Assembly: GCF_031177825.1 (NCBI RefSeq)
Contig: NZ_JAPSKE010000002.1
Location: forward strand, 124,001-188,000
Length of the DNA stretch: 64,000 nucleotides
Source of the DNA: Paenibacillus sp.
GTDB taxonomy: Bacteria > Bacillota > Bacilli > Paenibacillales > YIM-B00363
Direction of reading: 5' to 3'
Both the position numbers and the translations under genes were made by a program. Positions 54,301 through 61,839 of the stretch are shown one piece after another (the stretch's first letter is position 1; every line of letters starts with the position of its first letter). A model generated the notes under the pieces. The model did not search any database and was not told the origin of the DNA. It was given only the letters and a program-made list of their open reading frames with translations.

Positions 54301-54984
54301 CTGACAGCCGTCGTTGGCGAAGATCGCTCCGCGGCCGGAGCCGTCTACGATATTGCGGAGAATCTTCGTCCCGTTGGAATTCCAACCGGCGCGGATCCCG
54401 GCGCCCCAGGTGGAATTGACGCCCATGTTGATGAACTCGTTGTCGGTGATTTCGTTATTGTCCGAATTGGCGGTCATAATGCCGAACGGCGCGAACCCGT
54501 CCGACTTGGTGAACTCCTTGAACAAGTTGTGATGAAATTTGTGATTGCCTTGATTTGCGCCCGAGTTATCGACATTGATTCCTGCCAGCGTATGATTGTT
54601 CCCCCAGAACGTAAGCCGGGATACCTCCGTGCCGCTCGTATTGTTGAGGTTCAACATCAATCCATCGGTCGTCGCGGTGTACCGCACAATTGTCGTATCC
54701 CGATGTTCCCCTTGGATCTTTATGCCCGACTTGCCGACCAATCCACCGGATGCCAGGTAATATGTACCCGCCGGTAAATAGACCGTATCTCCCGAACTTG
54801 CGGCGTTGATCGCATTCTGAAGCGCGGCTCTGTCGTCCGCTCCATCGCCTCCGTTAGCGCCGTAAGTGGTTACATTAATCGTCGCCGCAAGCGCCGACTG
54901 GACCGGAACGACCGGAAGCAACAACGTGAACGCGATGCCCGCGTTCGTCAAAAACCGGCCGATCCTTTTTCGTGTCCTCATCAT
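51313..54984 (-). CDS. Large secreted beta-helix / PKD / FN3 / PA14 multidomain protein
   Basis: 1223 aa. Signal peptide (1-33/34, cleavage after SALA). Residues ~36-460: right-handed parallel beta-helix starting INVTTYGANGGDGADDRAALQNAI, typical of pectate-lyase-like/polysaccharide-degrading enzymes. ~465-550: PKD. Then four FN3 domains (~550, ~646, ~811, ~973) sharing SVSLSWSAS and YTFTVKAKDA. Two copies of a ~55-aa module with four cysteines (WVxCAGENQTCSF ... VRYGANGSY ... FGDPAPGxYKTCDVN) lie after FN3-2 and FN3-3. ~1071-1215: PA14-like domain (YTFYISGDDESQFWL). Likely an extracellular carbohydrate-active protein; the substrate is unknown. It interrupts the spoIVA-yphF synteny, so it is an accessory insertion. 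Confidence 0.88.
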   Translation of the reverse strand: MMRTRKRIGRFLTNAGIAFTLLLPVVPVQSALAATINVTTYGANGGDGADDRAALQNAINAASSGDTVYLPAGTYYLASGGLVGKSGIKIQGEHRDTTIVRYTATTDGLMLNLNNTSGTEVSRLTFWGNNHTLAGINVDNSGANQGNHKFHHNLFKEFTKSDGFAPFGIMTANSDNNEITDNEFINMGVNSTWGAGIRAGWNSNGTKILRNIVDGSGRGAIFANDGCQNVVVSNNTATRSGLKEHGLSIELHTNCNHSVVEDNHVDHWLSVVRSQYTATRRNFVGTNDGTVQGMGLEIMAPHSIATDNIVDNGQQVGIQQSSGSGYQYWGYNTVKNMVMWGMQLQGEGAEAPQQYQYFYKNTFENTQRGNPAAAYPGYDGNAVRIHGNSLNMTFDSNTIKNNGRKAIEITTSPGTDRLSFINNVITGNQDASIDQYPSSAAHLEWSNNTVSGNGTNTQLTSRGFTNPKPTANFTAPTSVQLGQSVTFTNTSSDNGSIVENLWDFGEGVPSTVVSPTYTYQKAGTYRVTLVVWDNEGRASLKEHTINVYAGPPDTQAPSAPTNLSAPSKSNVTVDLAWSASTDNVGVYGYEVYKNGTLAGATTGANATTFTVTGLTPSTTYGFTVKAKDAAGNVSAASNTLSVTTDAGDTQPPTAPANLTSTGKTDTSVSLSWSASTDNMGVTGYDIYAGSTLVSSTTGASGTNHTVTGLAPSTTYSFTVKAKDASNNVSAASNAVSVTTDPLANWVNCAGENQTCSFAGTKEVRYGANGSYVKGTFTNSVVCSNNAFGTDPAPGYYKTCDVNLAGTGGGGGDTQAPTAPSNLTSPSKTSNSVSLSWSASSDNAGVTGYDVYNGSSLAGTTTNTTFTVSGLSASTTYTFTVKAKDAAGNVSAASNAVTVTTNASSSANWVPCAGENQTCSFSGTKEVRYGANGSYAYGTFTNSVVCGNNVFGDPAPGQYKTCDVNEGGSGGGSDTQAPAAPSNLTSPSKTSTSVSLSWSASTDNVGVTGYDVYNGSSLAGSTSGTGFTVSGLTANTAYTFTVKAKDAANNVSAASNAVTVTTDASSGGGGSVVREYWTGIGGSGVSSIPLGSAPTGTDTLTSLQGPTNWNDNYGTRIRGYITPATSGSYTFYISGDDESQFWLSANDNPANKTMIANVHEYTDPLQWNKFPNQQSGAISLTGGQAYYFEILHKEGGGGDNLAVGWTGPGISSIAVISGSYLSAY
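52073..52770 (-). repeat. Tandem intragenic repeat: cysteine module plus FN3
   Basis: The cysteine module and adjoining FN3 occur twice about 485 bp apart (modules near 52085-52270 and 52570-52755) with long near-identical stretches. Recent duplication within the secreted gene is the simplest reading. Confidence 0.75.
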
Positions 54985-55198
54985 TCGTTACCTTCCTCCT
55001 TTTCATCACTCGTTCGTTAGCCCTTTCGCTACATTGGTCCCTATGGATGTACAGTCTGCCAGCGGGACGCTGCTTCGACCTCCCCCCTCTCCGTTCCTAG
55101 CATCGCACGGATCGCCGGCCTTGTTTACTCTACTCGATTCGAAAAGGTGTATTATCCGCGTGAACAATGTTCGGTTTACTGTCTATAGTCGGTTTCTA
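54985..55198 (-). promoter_or_regulatory. Upstream region of the secreted gene
   Basis: About 210 bp before ATG 54984. RBS AAAAGGAGGAAGG is strong. A CAGCG-TCC-CGCTG hairpin and a GAACA-T-TGTTC palindrome (near 55159-55169) are visible, the latter next to GATAATAC that could be a -10. No good -35 found. No known riboswitch recognised. Confidence 0.4.
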
Positions 55199-55238
55199 TA
55201 AAAAAACGCACGCCTTCCGTCCTTCCGGAAGCGCGCGC
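55199..55238 (-). terminator. Terminator after yphF
   Basis: CGCGCGCTTCCG / CGGAAGGCGTGCG stem (12 pairs, one bulge, one G-U), then TTTTTTT on the minus strand. Confidence 0.85.
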
Positions 55239-55261
55239 GCCTTGCGAATCACCTGATTCAA

Positions 55262-55999
55262 TTACTTCCCTTCCGGCGCCGTCAGCACCGGTTCGCCGTT
55301 CTTCCAGACGTACGGATACGACAGCGCCGGCGCGAGCGGAGACGCCTTCGCGAGCCATTCCCGCGCGTCTTCGCCTTCGGCGACGGGCGCGTCGCCCGCC
55401 TGGCGGGACGCCTCCATAATATCGAGGCCGTAGTCGATCAACGTCTCCCCCGACGCATGAAGCAGCACCGACAAAATTTGATTCGTGAACGGGCTCCGGA
55501 TGTCCGGCGCCTCCCGCTTCAGCGCGGCGTAATCGATGGCGAAGAAGCCCGGCGCGGTTTCGGCGCCGGCCGGCAGCTTGCCGTTCGCGTCGCGATAACG
55601 ATCGACGTCCTTTTGCAAATCGGCGACCTGCTGCACCGCGGACAGGTCCATCAGCATGACGACCGGCTCGGTCTCCGGATGAACGAGCAAATAATAATAA
55701 TGTCCTCCGGCCTCGAACGCGTTCGCCGGGATGGAGCTTAACATGTCCGTTCGCACGAGCCGGTTCAGGTCGATGACGTATTTCTCGAACGCCGACGTCG
55801 ATTCGTCGGCGTTCTTGATCGGATAGACGCCTCTCGCCTTGTAATAACGTTCTACCGCCGCAGCGACGCGGTCGATCTCTTCGCGGACGAACGCCGGATT
55901 CGCTTGCCGGCGCTCGATTTCGCCGCGATACATACATCCGGTCAGCATCGCCGCCGCAAGCAGAACGAACAGGACTCGAGACCAACGCCGAATCACCAT
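55262..55999 (-). CDS. yphF: YphF-like lipoprotein
   Basis: 245 aa with a lipobox (LLAAAMLTGCMYRG) and an extracytoplasmic body; charged segment ERRQANPAFVREEIDRVAAAVERYYKARGVYP. Length and position between spoIVA and yphE match B. subtilis YphF. Function unknown. Start ATG 55999 with GAGGAGGAGGGGGG upstream; overlaps the ferredoxin gene by 7 bp. Confidence 0.8.
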   Translation of the reverse strand: MVIRRWSRVLFVLLAAAMLTGCMYRGEIERRQANPAFVREEIDRVAAAVERYYKARGVYPIKNADESTSAFEKYVIDLNRLVRTDMLSSIPANAFEAGGHYYYLLVHPETEPVVMLMDLSAVQQVADLQKDVDRYRDANGKLPAGAETAPGFFAIDYAALKREAPDIRSPFTNQILSVLLHASGETLIDYGLDIMEASRQAGDAPVAEGEDAREWLAKASPLAPALSYPYVWKNGEPVLTAPEGK

Positions 56000-56334
56000 A
56001 AGCCCCCCTCCTCCTCTTCCTTCTGCCGTTCGAGCTGGCGGCGCACGGCCGCCTTCAACGGGTCTTCGGGCACGAGGACCGTCGCGTCTTTCGTCGCCTT
56101 CGTCTGGCAGGACAACCGTTCGTCCGCGCCGTCCCCCAGCTTGCGCCGTTCGGCGTCGGTCCGCGGGGTAACGGTCGACGGATCGACCACCCTTACCTTG
56201 CACATTAGACACCCCGCGACGCCGCCGCAGCGCGTACGCACCGCGACGCCGGCCTGACGCGCCGCGGCCAGCAGCGTCGTGCCCGGCCGAACGTCGATCG
56301 TCTTCCCTTCGGGTTGGAACGTCACTCGCGGCAT
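55993..56334 (-). CDS. [2Fe-2S] ferredoxin-like protein, CX5CX2C type
   Basis: 113 aa. Cysteines C36, C42, C45 (RCGGVAGCLMC) and C76 (LSCQTK) bind the cluster; spacing CX5CX2C resembles adrenodoxin/ISC-type. The C-terminal tail (~95-113) is rich in E and K. Overlaps the nucleotidyltransferase gene by 13 bp and yphF by 7 bp, so it is in one operon with a second ferredoxin. Electron partner unknown. Confidence 0.85.
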   Translation of the reverse strand: MPRVTFQPEGKTIDVRPGTTLLAAARQAGVAVRTRCGGVAGCLMCKVRVVDPSTVTPRTDAERRKLGDGADERLSCQTKATKDATVLVPEDPLKAAVRRQLERQKEEEEGGLW

Positions 56335-56957
56335 GCGGTCGCCTCCCCGGCCGCTCCGAGGAGATCGCCGGGTACGTCCAGCAGCCCAAGAAGGCGTGCG
56401 CGCCAGTTCTCGTCGAACCGGTTGTCCTCAAGAATCCGAATCAGCGCCGGCAGATGCGAAGTCAAGTCGCTCCGCATCGCGGCGGCGATGCTTTCGTACC
56501 GGTCTTGGCGGTGGCGCAGCAGATTGAACGCCAGCTCGTGAGCGAGCGGCATGACGCCGATCGAAGCGCCCTTCGCTTCCGCCCGCAGCGCGTGCGTTCG
56601 CATCGCGCCCGCGATATCGACGCGGTACAAGGCGCCGGGCTCGCGTACCTCGAAGCCGGCGACGAGCTCCAGCGTCACGCCTCCGATCGCATAGTGAGAC
56701 AGTACCGAGCGGTACCGTTCGGTTTCGTTGTATTGTTGTTCGTCTACCGCGAAGTCGGCGAGCGCGCGATGGAACGCGACGGCGCCATCGGCGTCGACGT
56801 AGATGTCCAAATCCCGAGGCGCGGCCGCGATCGGCACTTCGTGGTACGTCAGGCCGCAGCTGCCGCCGACGAGCCACGGCGACGGCACGGCCGACCAGCG
56901 ATCGGCCGCCGTGCGGAGCGCCTCCGCCAGCGCGGACGGCAATTGAGCCGAAGTCAT
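56322..56957 (-). CDS. Nucleotidyltransferase-fold protein, 211 aa
   Basis: Opening WLVGGSCGLTYHEV followed by PRDLDIYVDADG recalls the GG/GS + DxD motif of nucleotidyltransferase-superfamily proteins (e.g. AbiEii/MNT-like); the rest has a helical C-terminus with LAHELAFNLLRHRQDRYESIA. Possibly a tRNA/aminoglycoside/toxin-type NTase; no specific family identified. ATG 56957 with GAGGGGTAG upstream. Sandwiched between two ferredoxin genes in the yphE-yphF operon. Confidence 0.65.
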   Translation of the reverse strand: MTSAQLPSALAEALRTAADRWSAVPSPWLVGGSCGLTYHEVPIAAAPRDLDIYVDADGAVAFHRALADFAVDEQQYNETERYRSVLSHYAIGGVTLELVAGFEVREPGALYRVDIAGAMRTHALRAEAKGASIGVMPLAHELAFNLLRHRQDRYESIAAAMRSDLTSHLPALIRILEDNRFDENWRARLLGLLDVPGDLLGAAGEATACRE

Positions 56958-56974
56958 GGTTCTACCCCTCGATT

Positions 56975-57268
56975 CTAAAAATAAGTGCGGTTGACGGCGC
57001 GTATTTCGCCTTCGCGCTTTACCGTCGCTTGGCAGCCGAGACGATACCCTTGTTCGATCTCCTCTTCGTCCATGCGATCGTATTCCGCGTCGTTCGGCTC
57101 GCCGAGCAGCTCGCGGCCTTCTTCTACGTACACCCGGCACCGCGCGCACGTCCCCCGCGTACAGGAAAACCCGAGATCGATCCCGTTCGCGAGCGCATGG
57201 TCGAGCAGCGACTTTCCGATTTCGACGGGCACCGTCTTGACGACGGTTCGTCCCTTCAACGTCAGCAT
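56975..57268 (-). CDS. [2Fe-2S] ferredoxin, CX4CX2C type
   Basis: 97 aa plant-type-like. C36, C41, C44 (FSCTRGTCARC) and C79 (YRLGCQATV) ligate the cluster. GAGGACAAGCT precedes ATG 57268. Follows yphE by 18 bp and precedes the nucleotidyltransferase gene. A different spacing class from the second ferredoxin in the same operon. Confidence 0.88.
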   Translation of the reverse strand: MLTLKGRTVVKTVPVEIGKSLLDHALANGIDLGFSCTRGTCARCRVYVEEGRELLGEPNDAEYDRMDEEEIEQGYRLGCQATVKREGEIRAVNRTYF

Positions 57269-57286
57269 AGCTTGTCCTCTTTTCTA

Positions 57287-57466
57287 CTAAAACATGGATA
57301 GCAGCGCGAACGGCACCATCAGCACGAGCAGCGCGAACGCGACGATCGACAGGACGACGCGTACCGCCCCCTTCGTCTTTGCGCGCGCGTATGTGATGAG
57401 CAGCGAAGCGACAGCCATGAATCCCAGCGCCACGAAGGACGCCCACATTTTGTCGAGCGGCGACAT
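57287..57466 (-). CDS. yphE: YphE, DUF2768 small membrane protein
   Basis: 59 aa, too short for usual ORF cutoffs. Minus-strand reading MSPLDKMWASFVALGFMAV then a second hydrophobic helix ending VPFALLSMF. ATG 57466 follows GGGAGAAGAG. DUF2768 and B. subtilis yphE (67 aa, between gpsA and yphF) share size, two-helix plan and position. Function unknown. First gene of the yphE-ferredoxin-NTase-ferredoxin-yphF operon. Confidence 0.8.
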   Translation of the reverse strand: MSPLDKMWASFVALGFMAVASLLITYARAKTKGAVRVVLSIVAFALLVLMVPFALLSMF

Positions 57467-57533
57467 ATTCTCTTCTCCCGGTACGCTCCGGAGACCGGGC
57501 TTCGGGCTCCGAAACGAGATTCATTTTCATAAC

Positions 57534-57563
57534 AGTATACACAGCGATTTCCCCGACACGCAA
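57534..57563 (-). promoter_or_regulatory. Candidate promoter of the yphE operon
   Basis: TTGCGT (57558-57563), 18-bp spacer, TATACT (57534-57539) on the minus strand. The -35 is weak. Confidence 0.5.
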
Positions 57564-57598
57564 GCGGGCGCCCGTATGACTTGCACGGACGCCCGCTT
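57562..57598 (-). terminator. GC-rich hairpin after spoVIF
   Basis: Long inverted repeat AAGCGGGCGTCCGT / ACGGGCGCCCGCTT (one mismatch) without a T tract on either strand; it may block readthrough or be processed, but is not a classical terminator. Confidence 0.4.
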
Positions 57599-57624
57599 TG
57601 GTACCCCGCCCGAAACGCGCGGGA

Positions 57625-57897
57625 TTATTTCATCATCATCTTCATAAGCTGCTCCATGCTGTTCGGGTTCATGCCGCTCTTCTTGACCGCCGTCACGATT
57701 TCCTTCATCAGGGAATCCGATACCGGTACGCCGGCCATTGCGCCGACTCTCTTGATGAGCTGCTTGAGCTCGGCTTCGCTCTGCATCGTCGACGGCTTCA
57801 CGCCGCTAGCGAGTTTGTTGATGTCCTTCTCCGTGATCGTCTTTCCGGTCTTCTTCTTGACCACGCCGAGCACGTCTTTGCCGATTGGCTTCGCCAT
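57625..57897 (-). CDS. spoVIF: Stage VI sporulation protein F (SpoVIF)
   Basis: 90 aa, coat-assembly-related in Bacillus. GKDVLGVVKKKTGKTITEKDINKLASGVKP and the Met/Lys-rich end NSMEQLMKMMMK match the SpoVIF/YjcC family. ATG 57897 with GGAGGAACGCG before it. Normally elsewhere in B. subtilis; here it lies between gpsA and yphE. Confidence 0.85.
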   Translation of the reverse strand: MAKPIGKDVLGVVKKKTGKTITEKDINKLASGVKPSTMQSEAELKQLIKRVGAMAGVPVSDSLMKEIVTAVKKSGMNPNSMEQLMKMMMK

Positions 57898-57982
57898 TCG
57901 CGTTCCTCCCTCCGCCGTTTTCTCCATCGTATGATGGGGACTAGCGGAAGGTGTAGGCGGGCGCGTCGCGAACGCGAAGACG

Positions 57983-59038
57983 TTAGTCGGCGGGCGCATC
58001 GCGGAACGCCGCCGCGGCTTCGCGGACGATGTCCTCGATCTCGTGGGTACGGCCGCGGCCCATTAACGCCTCGACGGCCGAGCGCGGATGTTTGCCGCGG
58101 AACAATACGGCGTGCAGCTGCTCGGCGATCGGCAGCTCGACGCCGTATTTGGCTGCGAGGGCGATCGCCGCCTTCGTCGTGCGGACGCCTTCGACGACCA
58201 TGCCGAGCGATGCGAGCACCTCTTCGAGCGGCGCCCCTTCGGCGAGCTTATAGCCGGCGCGCCAATTGCGGCTGTGCCGGCTCGTGCACGTCACGACGAG
58301 GTCGCCGACGCCCGCGAGTCCCGCGAACGTCAGCGGATTCGCTCCCATCGCGACGCCTAAGCGCCCGATCTCCGCGAGCCCCCGCGTCAGGAGCGCCGCC
58401 TTCGCGTTATCGCCGAAGCCGAGGCCGTCCGACATGCCCGCGCCGAGCGCGATAATGTTCTTAAGCGCGCCCGCGATCTCCACCCCGGCGACGTCCGGGT
58501 TCGTGTACACCCGGAACGCCGGGGTGATGAAGGCGTCCTGCGCCGCCTCCGCGAGCTCGGGACGCGAACAGGCGACGACGACGGTCGTCGGCGAGCGTTG
58601 GATGACCTCTTCCGCGTGGCTCGGCCCCGACAAGACGACGACGCTGCCCGGCTCGAGGACGTCCGCGAACTCCTCCTCCAGCACGTGCGACATGCGGAGC
58701 AGCGTGTCCGCTTCGAATCCTTTGGTCGCGTGCACGATCAATTGATCGCCGCGCACGTACGGCTTCGCCCGACGCGCGACGTCGCGCATCGCGGACGACG
58801 GCGCGACGAAGAGGAGGATGTCCCCGTGCCGCGTCGCTTCCTCGATGCTCGTCGTCGCGCGGACGCTCGGCGCGAGCTTCGTCCCGGGTACGTACTTTTC
58901 GTTCGTGCGGCGCTCGTTGATTTCCTTCGCCTGCGCTTCGCCGCGCGTCCAGAGCAGCACCTCGAGGCCGTTGTCGGCCAATACCGCGGCGAGCGCCGTT
59001 CCCCAACTGCCCGCCACGAATACGGTCGCTTTCTTCAT
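57983..59038 (-). CDS. gpsA: Glycerol-3-phosphate dehydrogenase [NAD(P)+]
   Basis: Supplies sn-glycerol-3-phosphate for phospholipids by reducing DHAP. 351 aa; catalytic region IAGALKNIIALGAGMSDGLG and RGLAEIGRLGVAMG intact. The Rossmann loop reads FVAGSWGTALA: the first Gly of the usual GAGSWG is Val8. Next gene plsY uses its product. Confidence 0.93.
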   Translation of the reverse strand: MKKATVFVAGSWGTALAAVLADNGLEVLLWTRGEAQAKEINERRTNEKYVPGTKLAPSVRATTSIEEATRHGDILLFVAPSSAMRDVARRAKPYVRGDQLIVHATKGFEADTLLRMSHVLEEEFADVLEPGSVVVLSGPSHAEEVIQRSPTTVVVACSRPELAEAAQDAFITPAFRVYTNPDVAGVEIAGALKNIIALGAGMSDGLGFGDNAKAALLTRGLAEIGRLGVAMGANPLTFAGLAGVGDLVVTCTSRHSRNWRAGYKLAEGAPLEEVLASLGMVVEGVRTTKAAIALAAKYGVELPIAEQLHAVLFRGKHPRSAVEALMGRGRTHEIEDIVREAAAAFRDAPAD

Positions 59039-59057
59039 TCGCGTGGTTCCCCTCCCC

Positions 59058-59660
59058 TTATCGGTTCGAGCGGCGGAACGAAAGTTTGTTTTCCTTCCCT
59101 TGCGCCAGCTTCACGATGTTGCTCCGATGTCGATAGAACGCCAGGGCGGCGAGCGCCAGACTGAATACGATCAATTCCGGCTCTCGGCCGAACGCCCAGA
59201 GCGACACCGGCAGCAGCGCCGCGAACAGCAGCGAGCCGAGCGAGACGAATCGCGTGACGACGATGGAAGCGATGCCGACAAGGCCCGCGACGAGGCCGGG
59301 CACGAAGCACAGCGTCGCCACGACGCCGATCATCGTGGCGATGCCCTTGCCGCCGCGGAACGCGAAGAAAACGGGCCAATTGTGGCCGATGATGACCGCG
59401 AAGCCGGCGAGAATCGGCAGCAGCAACGAACCGGGTTCGAGCCACCAGCCGACCCATACCGCGAGCACGCCCTTCGCGATGTCGAGCGCCAGCACGGTGA
59501 GCGCCGGACCGACGCCCATCACGCGCAGCGTATTCGTCGCGCCGGCGTTGCCGCTGCCGTGCTTGCGAATGTCGATGCCTTGAAACATTTTTCCCCATAA
59601 GAAGCTAAAGCTGATCGAACCGATCAAATAGCCGATGACGACCGCGAGAACGTAATTCAC
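59058..59660 (-). CDS. plsY: Glycerol-3-phosphate acyltransferase PlsY
   Basis: Integral membrane acylphosphate-dependent enzyme making lysophosphatidic acid. Motifs IGSISFSFLWGK, GSGNAGATNTLR, and GHNWPVFFAFRGGKGIAT. 200 aa, five or so membrane segments. GTG start 59660. Lies between der and gpsA, as in Bacillus. Confidence 0.95.
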   Translation of the reverse strand: MNYVLAVVIGYLIGSISFSFLWGKMFQGIDIRKHGSGNAGATNTLRVMGVGPALTVLALDIAKGVLAVWVGWWLEPGSLLLPILAGFAVIIGHNWPVFFAFRGGKGIATMIGVVATLCFVPGLVAGLVGIASIVVTRFVSLGSLLFAALLPVSLWAFGREPELIVFSLALAALAFYRHRSNIVKLAQGKENKLSFRRSNR

Positions 59661-59703
59661 GTTGTCCTTCTCCCCTTACTCCTGGTCTTACATCCGTTTC
59701 GTC

Positions 59704-59748
59704 GGAACCGCATCGCGTACGCTCGGTAGGTACGCTAAAAGCGGTTCC
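59704..59748 (-). other. Nested hairpin in the der-plsY gap
   Basis: Outer stem GGAACCGC / GCGGTTCC and inner GCGTAC / GTACGC, with single-stranded A/T-rich joints and no T tract. Occupies most of the 92-bp gap; may be a processing or translational element. Confidence 0.45.
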
Positions 59749-59752
59749 TTCG

Positions 59753-61075
59753 TTACTCCCCGTCGTTTTTCCGTTTGGTCGCGATACGTACCGGCGTGCC
59801 CTCGAACGGGAACGCCGTGCGGATCCGATTTTCCAAATAGCGCTCGTACGAGAAATGCATCAACTCCGGTTCGTTCACGAACAAGATGAACGTCGGCGGC
59901 TTCACCGCGACTTGCGTGACGTAATTAATGCGCAGACGACGGCCCTTGTCGGTCGGCGGCGGATTGACCGCGACGGCGTCCGCCACGATATCGTTCAGCA
60001 CGTTCGTCGGCACGCGCATCGAATGCTGCTCCGCGACGTGCTGCACGACGGGCAGCAGCTTGTGCAGACGCTGCTTCGTCGTCGCCGAAACGTAGACGAT
60101 CGGCGCGTACGACATGAAGAGGAAGTGATCCCGGATCGATTCCGTGAAGCGCTGCATCGTCTTGTCGTCTTTCTCCACCGCGTCCCACTTGTTCACGACG
60201 AATACGGCCGCTCGGCCCGCCTCGTGCGCATACCCCGCGATGTGCTTATCCTGCTCGATGATGCCTTCCTCGCCGTTGATGACGATCAGCGCGACGTCCG
60301 CGCGCTCGATCGCCTGCATCGATCGCATGACGCTGAACTTCTCGGTCGCCTCGTACACCTTCCCGCGCTTGCGTATGCCGGCGGTGTCGATAAGGACATA
60401 TTGCTGTCCGTCCTTCTCGAACGGCGTATCGATGGCGTCGCGAGTCGTACCGGCGATGTCGCTGACGATGACGCGCTCTTCCCCCAGCAGCGCGTTCACG
60501 AGCGACGACTTGCCGACGTTCGGACGGCCGATCAACGCGATCTTGATCACTTCGTCCCCGTACAGCTCTTCCGGCTTCTCCGGAAGACGCTTCACGATCT
60601 CGTCGAGCAAGTCCCCGACGCCGATGCCGTGCGTGCCGGATAACCCTACGGGATCTCCCAACCCGAGCGAATAGAACTCGTAGATCTCGTCGGTGCTCGC
60701 AGGATTGTCCATCTTGTTGACGCCGAGCACGATCGGCTTGTTCGAGCGGAACAGCAGCTGCGCGATCGTCTCGTCCGCCGGGGTCAGGCCCGCCTTCGCG
60801 TCGGCGATGAACAGAATGACGTCCGCTTCCTCGACGGCCAACTCCGCCTGCATCCGCACTTGCTTCAGCAGCTCGTCTTCGCCGAAAATTTCGATGCCGC
60901 CCGTGTCGATAATGCTGAACGGCTTGCCGTTCCATTCGGCGGTTCCGTAAATCCGGTCGCGCGTCACGCCCGGACGGTCTTCCACGATTGCCAATCGTTC
61001 CCCGATAATTCGGTTGAAGATCGTCGACTTGCCGACGTTCGGCCGGCCGACGATGGCCACGATCGGTCTGGCCAT
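59753..61075 (-). CDS. der: GTPase Der (EngA)
   Basis: Ribosome-assembly GTPase with two tandem G domains: [15 protein letters not shown] (start of protein) and [16 protein letters not shown] (~180-), each with NKMD / NKWD specificity motifs, then a KH-like C-terminal domain. 440 aa. ATG 61075 with AGGAGAGTG upstream. Confidence 0.97.
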   Translation of the reverse strand: MARPIVAIVGRPNVGKSTIFNRIIGERLAIVEDRPGVTRDRIYGTAEWNGKPFSIIDTGGIEIFGEDELLKQVRMQAELAVEEADVILFIADAKAGLTPADETIAQLLFRSNKPIVLGVNKMDNPASTDEIYEFYSLGLGDPVGLSGTHGIGVGDLLDEIVKRLPEKPEELYGDEVIKIALIGRPNVGKSSLVNALLGEERVIVSDIAGTTRDAIDTPFEKDGQQYVLIDTAGIRKRGKVYEATEKFSVMRSMQAIERADVALIVINGEEGIIEQDKHIAGYAHEAGRAAVFVVNKWDAVEKDDKTMQRFTESIRDHFLFMSYAPIVYVSATTKQRLHKLLPVVQHVAEQHSMRVPTNVLNDIVADAVAVNPPPTDKGRRLRINYVTQVAVKPPTFILFVNEPELMHFSYERYLENRIRTAFPFEGTPVRIATKRKNDGE

Positions 61076-61160
61076 ACATTCACTCTCCTATTATGTATAC
61101 GACTTCGTTTGAACTGACCTCATCATAACAAAAAGAAGCCCCGAATGCGAAAACGGCGTC

Positions 61161-61784
61161 TTACCTTCGCACCCGAAGCCATGCCCAGATCCTTCCGCCT
61201 TCCCGCTTCGCCCGGTCGACGACGGCCGCGGACGCGACCGAAAGCACGCGCGCCGATGCCGCGGCCACCCACCACGCGTCTTGAAATTCGCGGCCCCCGA
61301 AGAAGGGCGGCTGCCATCTTGCGTACAGCAGCGCCATATAAGCGTCGTTCACGACGAGCGCGATCGACAGCATCGCGAGCTGCGCCGCGGCGCGCCTCGT
61401 ATAGCAGACGACCAGGAGGGCGATCAACGCGACGGGGTCGACGGTCGGATGCAGGACGATCGCCAGCGGGTCGACTCGTTCGACGAGCTGCACGAGCGAA
61501 AAGATCGCGCCGAGCAAACACCCGAACGACAGCGCAGCCGCGGCGTCCTTCCTCGAAAACGGCGAGACGAGCCCGAGCGCCGCGAGCGCGAGCAGCGGCG
61601 CGTACGCCGCAGTCCCCGCCCATGCTCCCGCCTTCCAGTCGACGGCGGCGGCCGCGATCCAGCCGAGGCAAAACAGCGACGCCGCCCGCGCCGACGCCCC
61701 GCCGATCGCATGCGATCTCCAGCCGAAGCAAATCAAGATCAGGGACAAGGTGAGCAAAATATAAGAGAGAAAGCCCGGATTCAT
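61161..61784 (-). CDS. yphA: YphA-family membrane protein
   Basis: 207-aa polytopic membrane protein with six or more hydrophobic segments (LSYILLTLSLILICFGW, LCLGWIAAAAVDW-like). Position between fni and der matches B. subtilis yphA. Function unknown. ATG 61784 with GGAGGTACG before it. Confidence 0.78.
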   Translation of the reverse strand: MNPGFLSYILLTLSLILICFGWRSHAIGGASARAASLFCLGWIAAAAVDWKAGAWAGTAAYAPLLALAALGLVSPFSRKDAAAALSFGCLLGAIFSLVQLVERVDPLAIVLHPTVDPVALIALLVVCYTRRAAAQLAMLSIALVVNDAYMALLYARWQPPFFGGREFQDAWWVAAASARVLSVASAAVVDRAKREGGRIWAWLRVRR

Positions 61785-61839
61785 GCTCGTACCTCCGCGA
61801 ATCGGTTCTTTCCCCTATTATCGCTCCAAGCGCCTCGTT

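Noticed and set aside
55159..55169. Possible LexA (SOS) box GAAC...GTTC
   Set aside because: The Bacillus-type SOS box needs a 4-bp spacer between GAAC and GTTC; only 3 bp are present.
61080..61160. Separate promoter for der
   Set aside because: A TATACA-like element occurs but no -35 partner at acceptable spacing was found; co-transcription with yphA remains possible.
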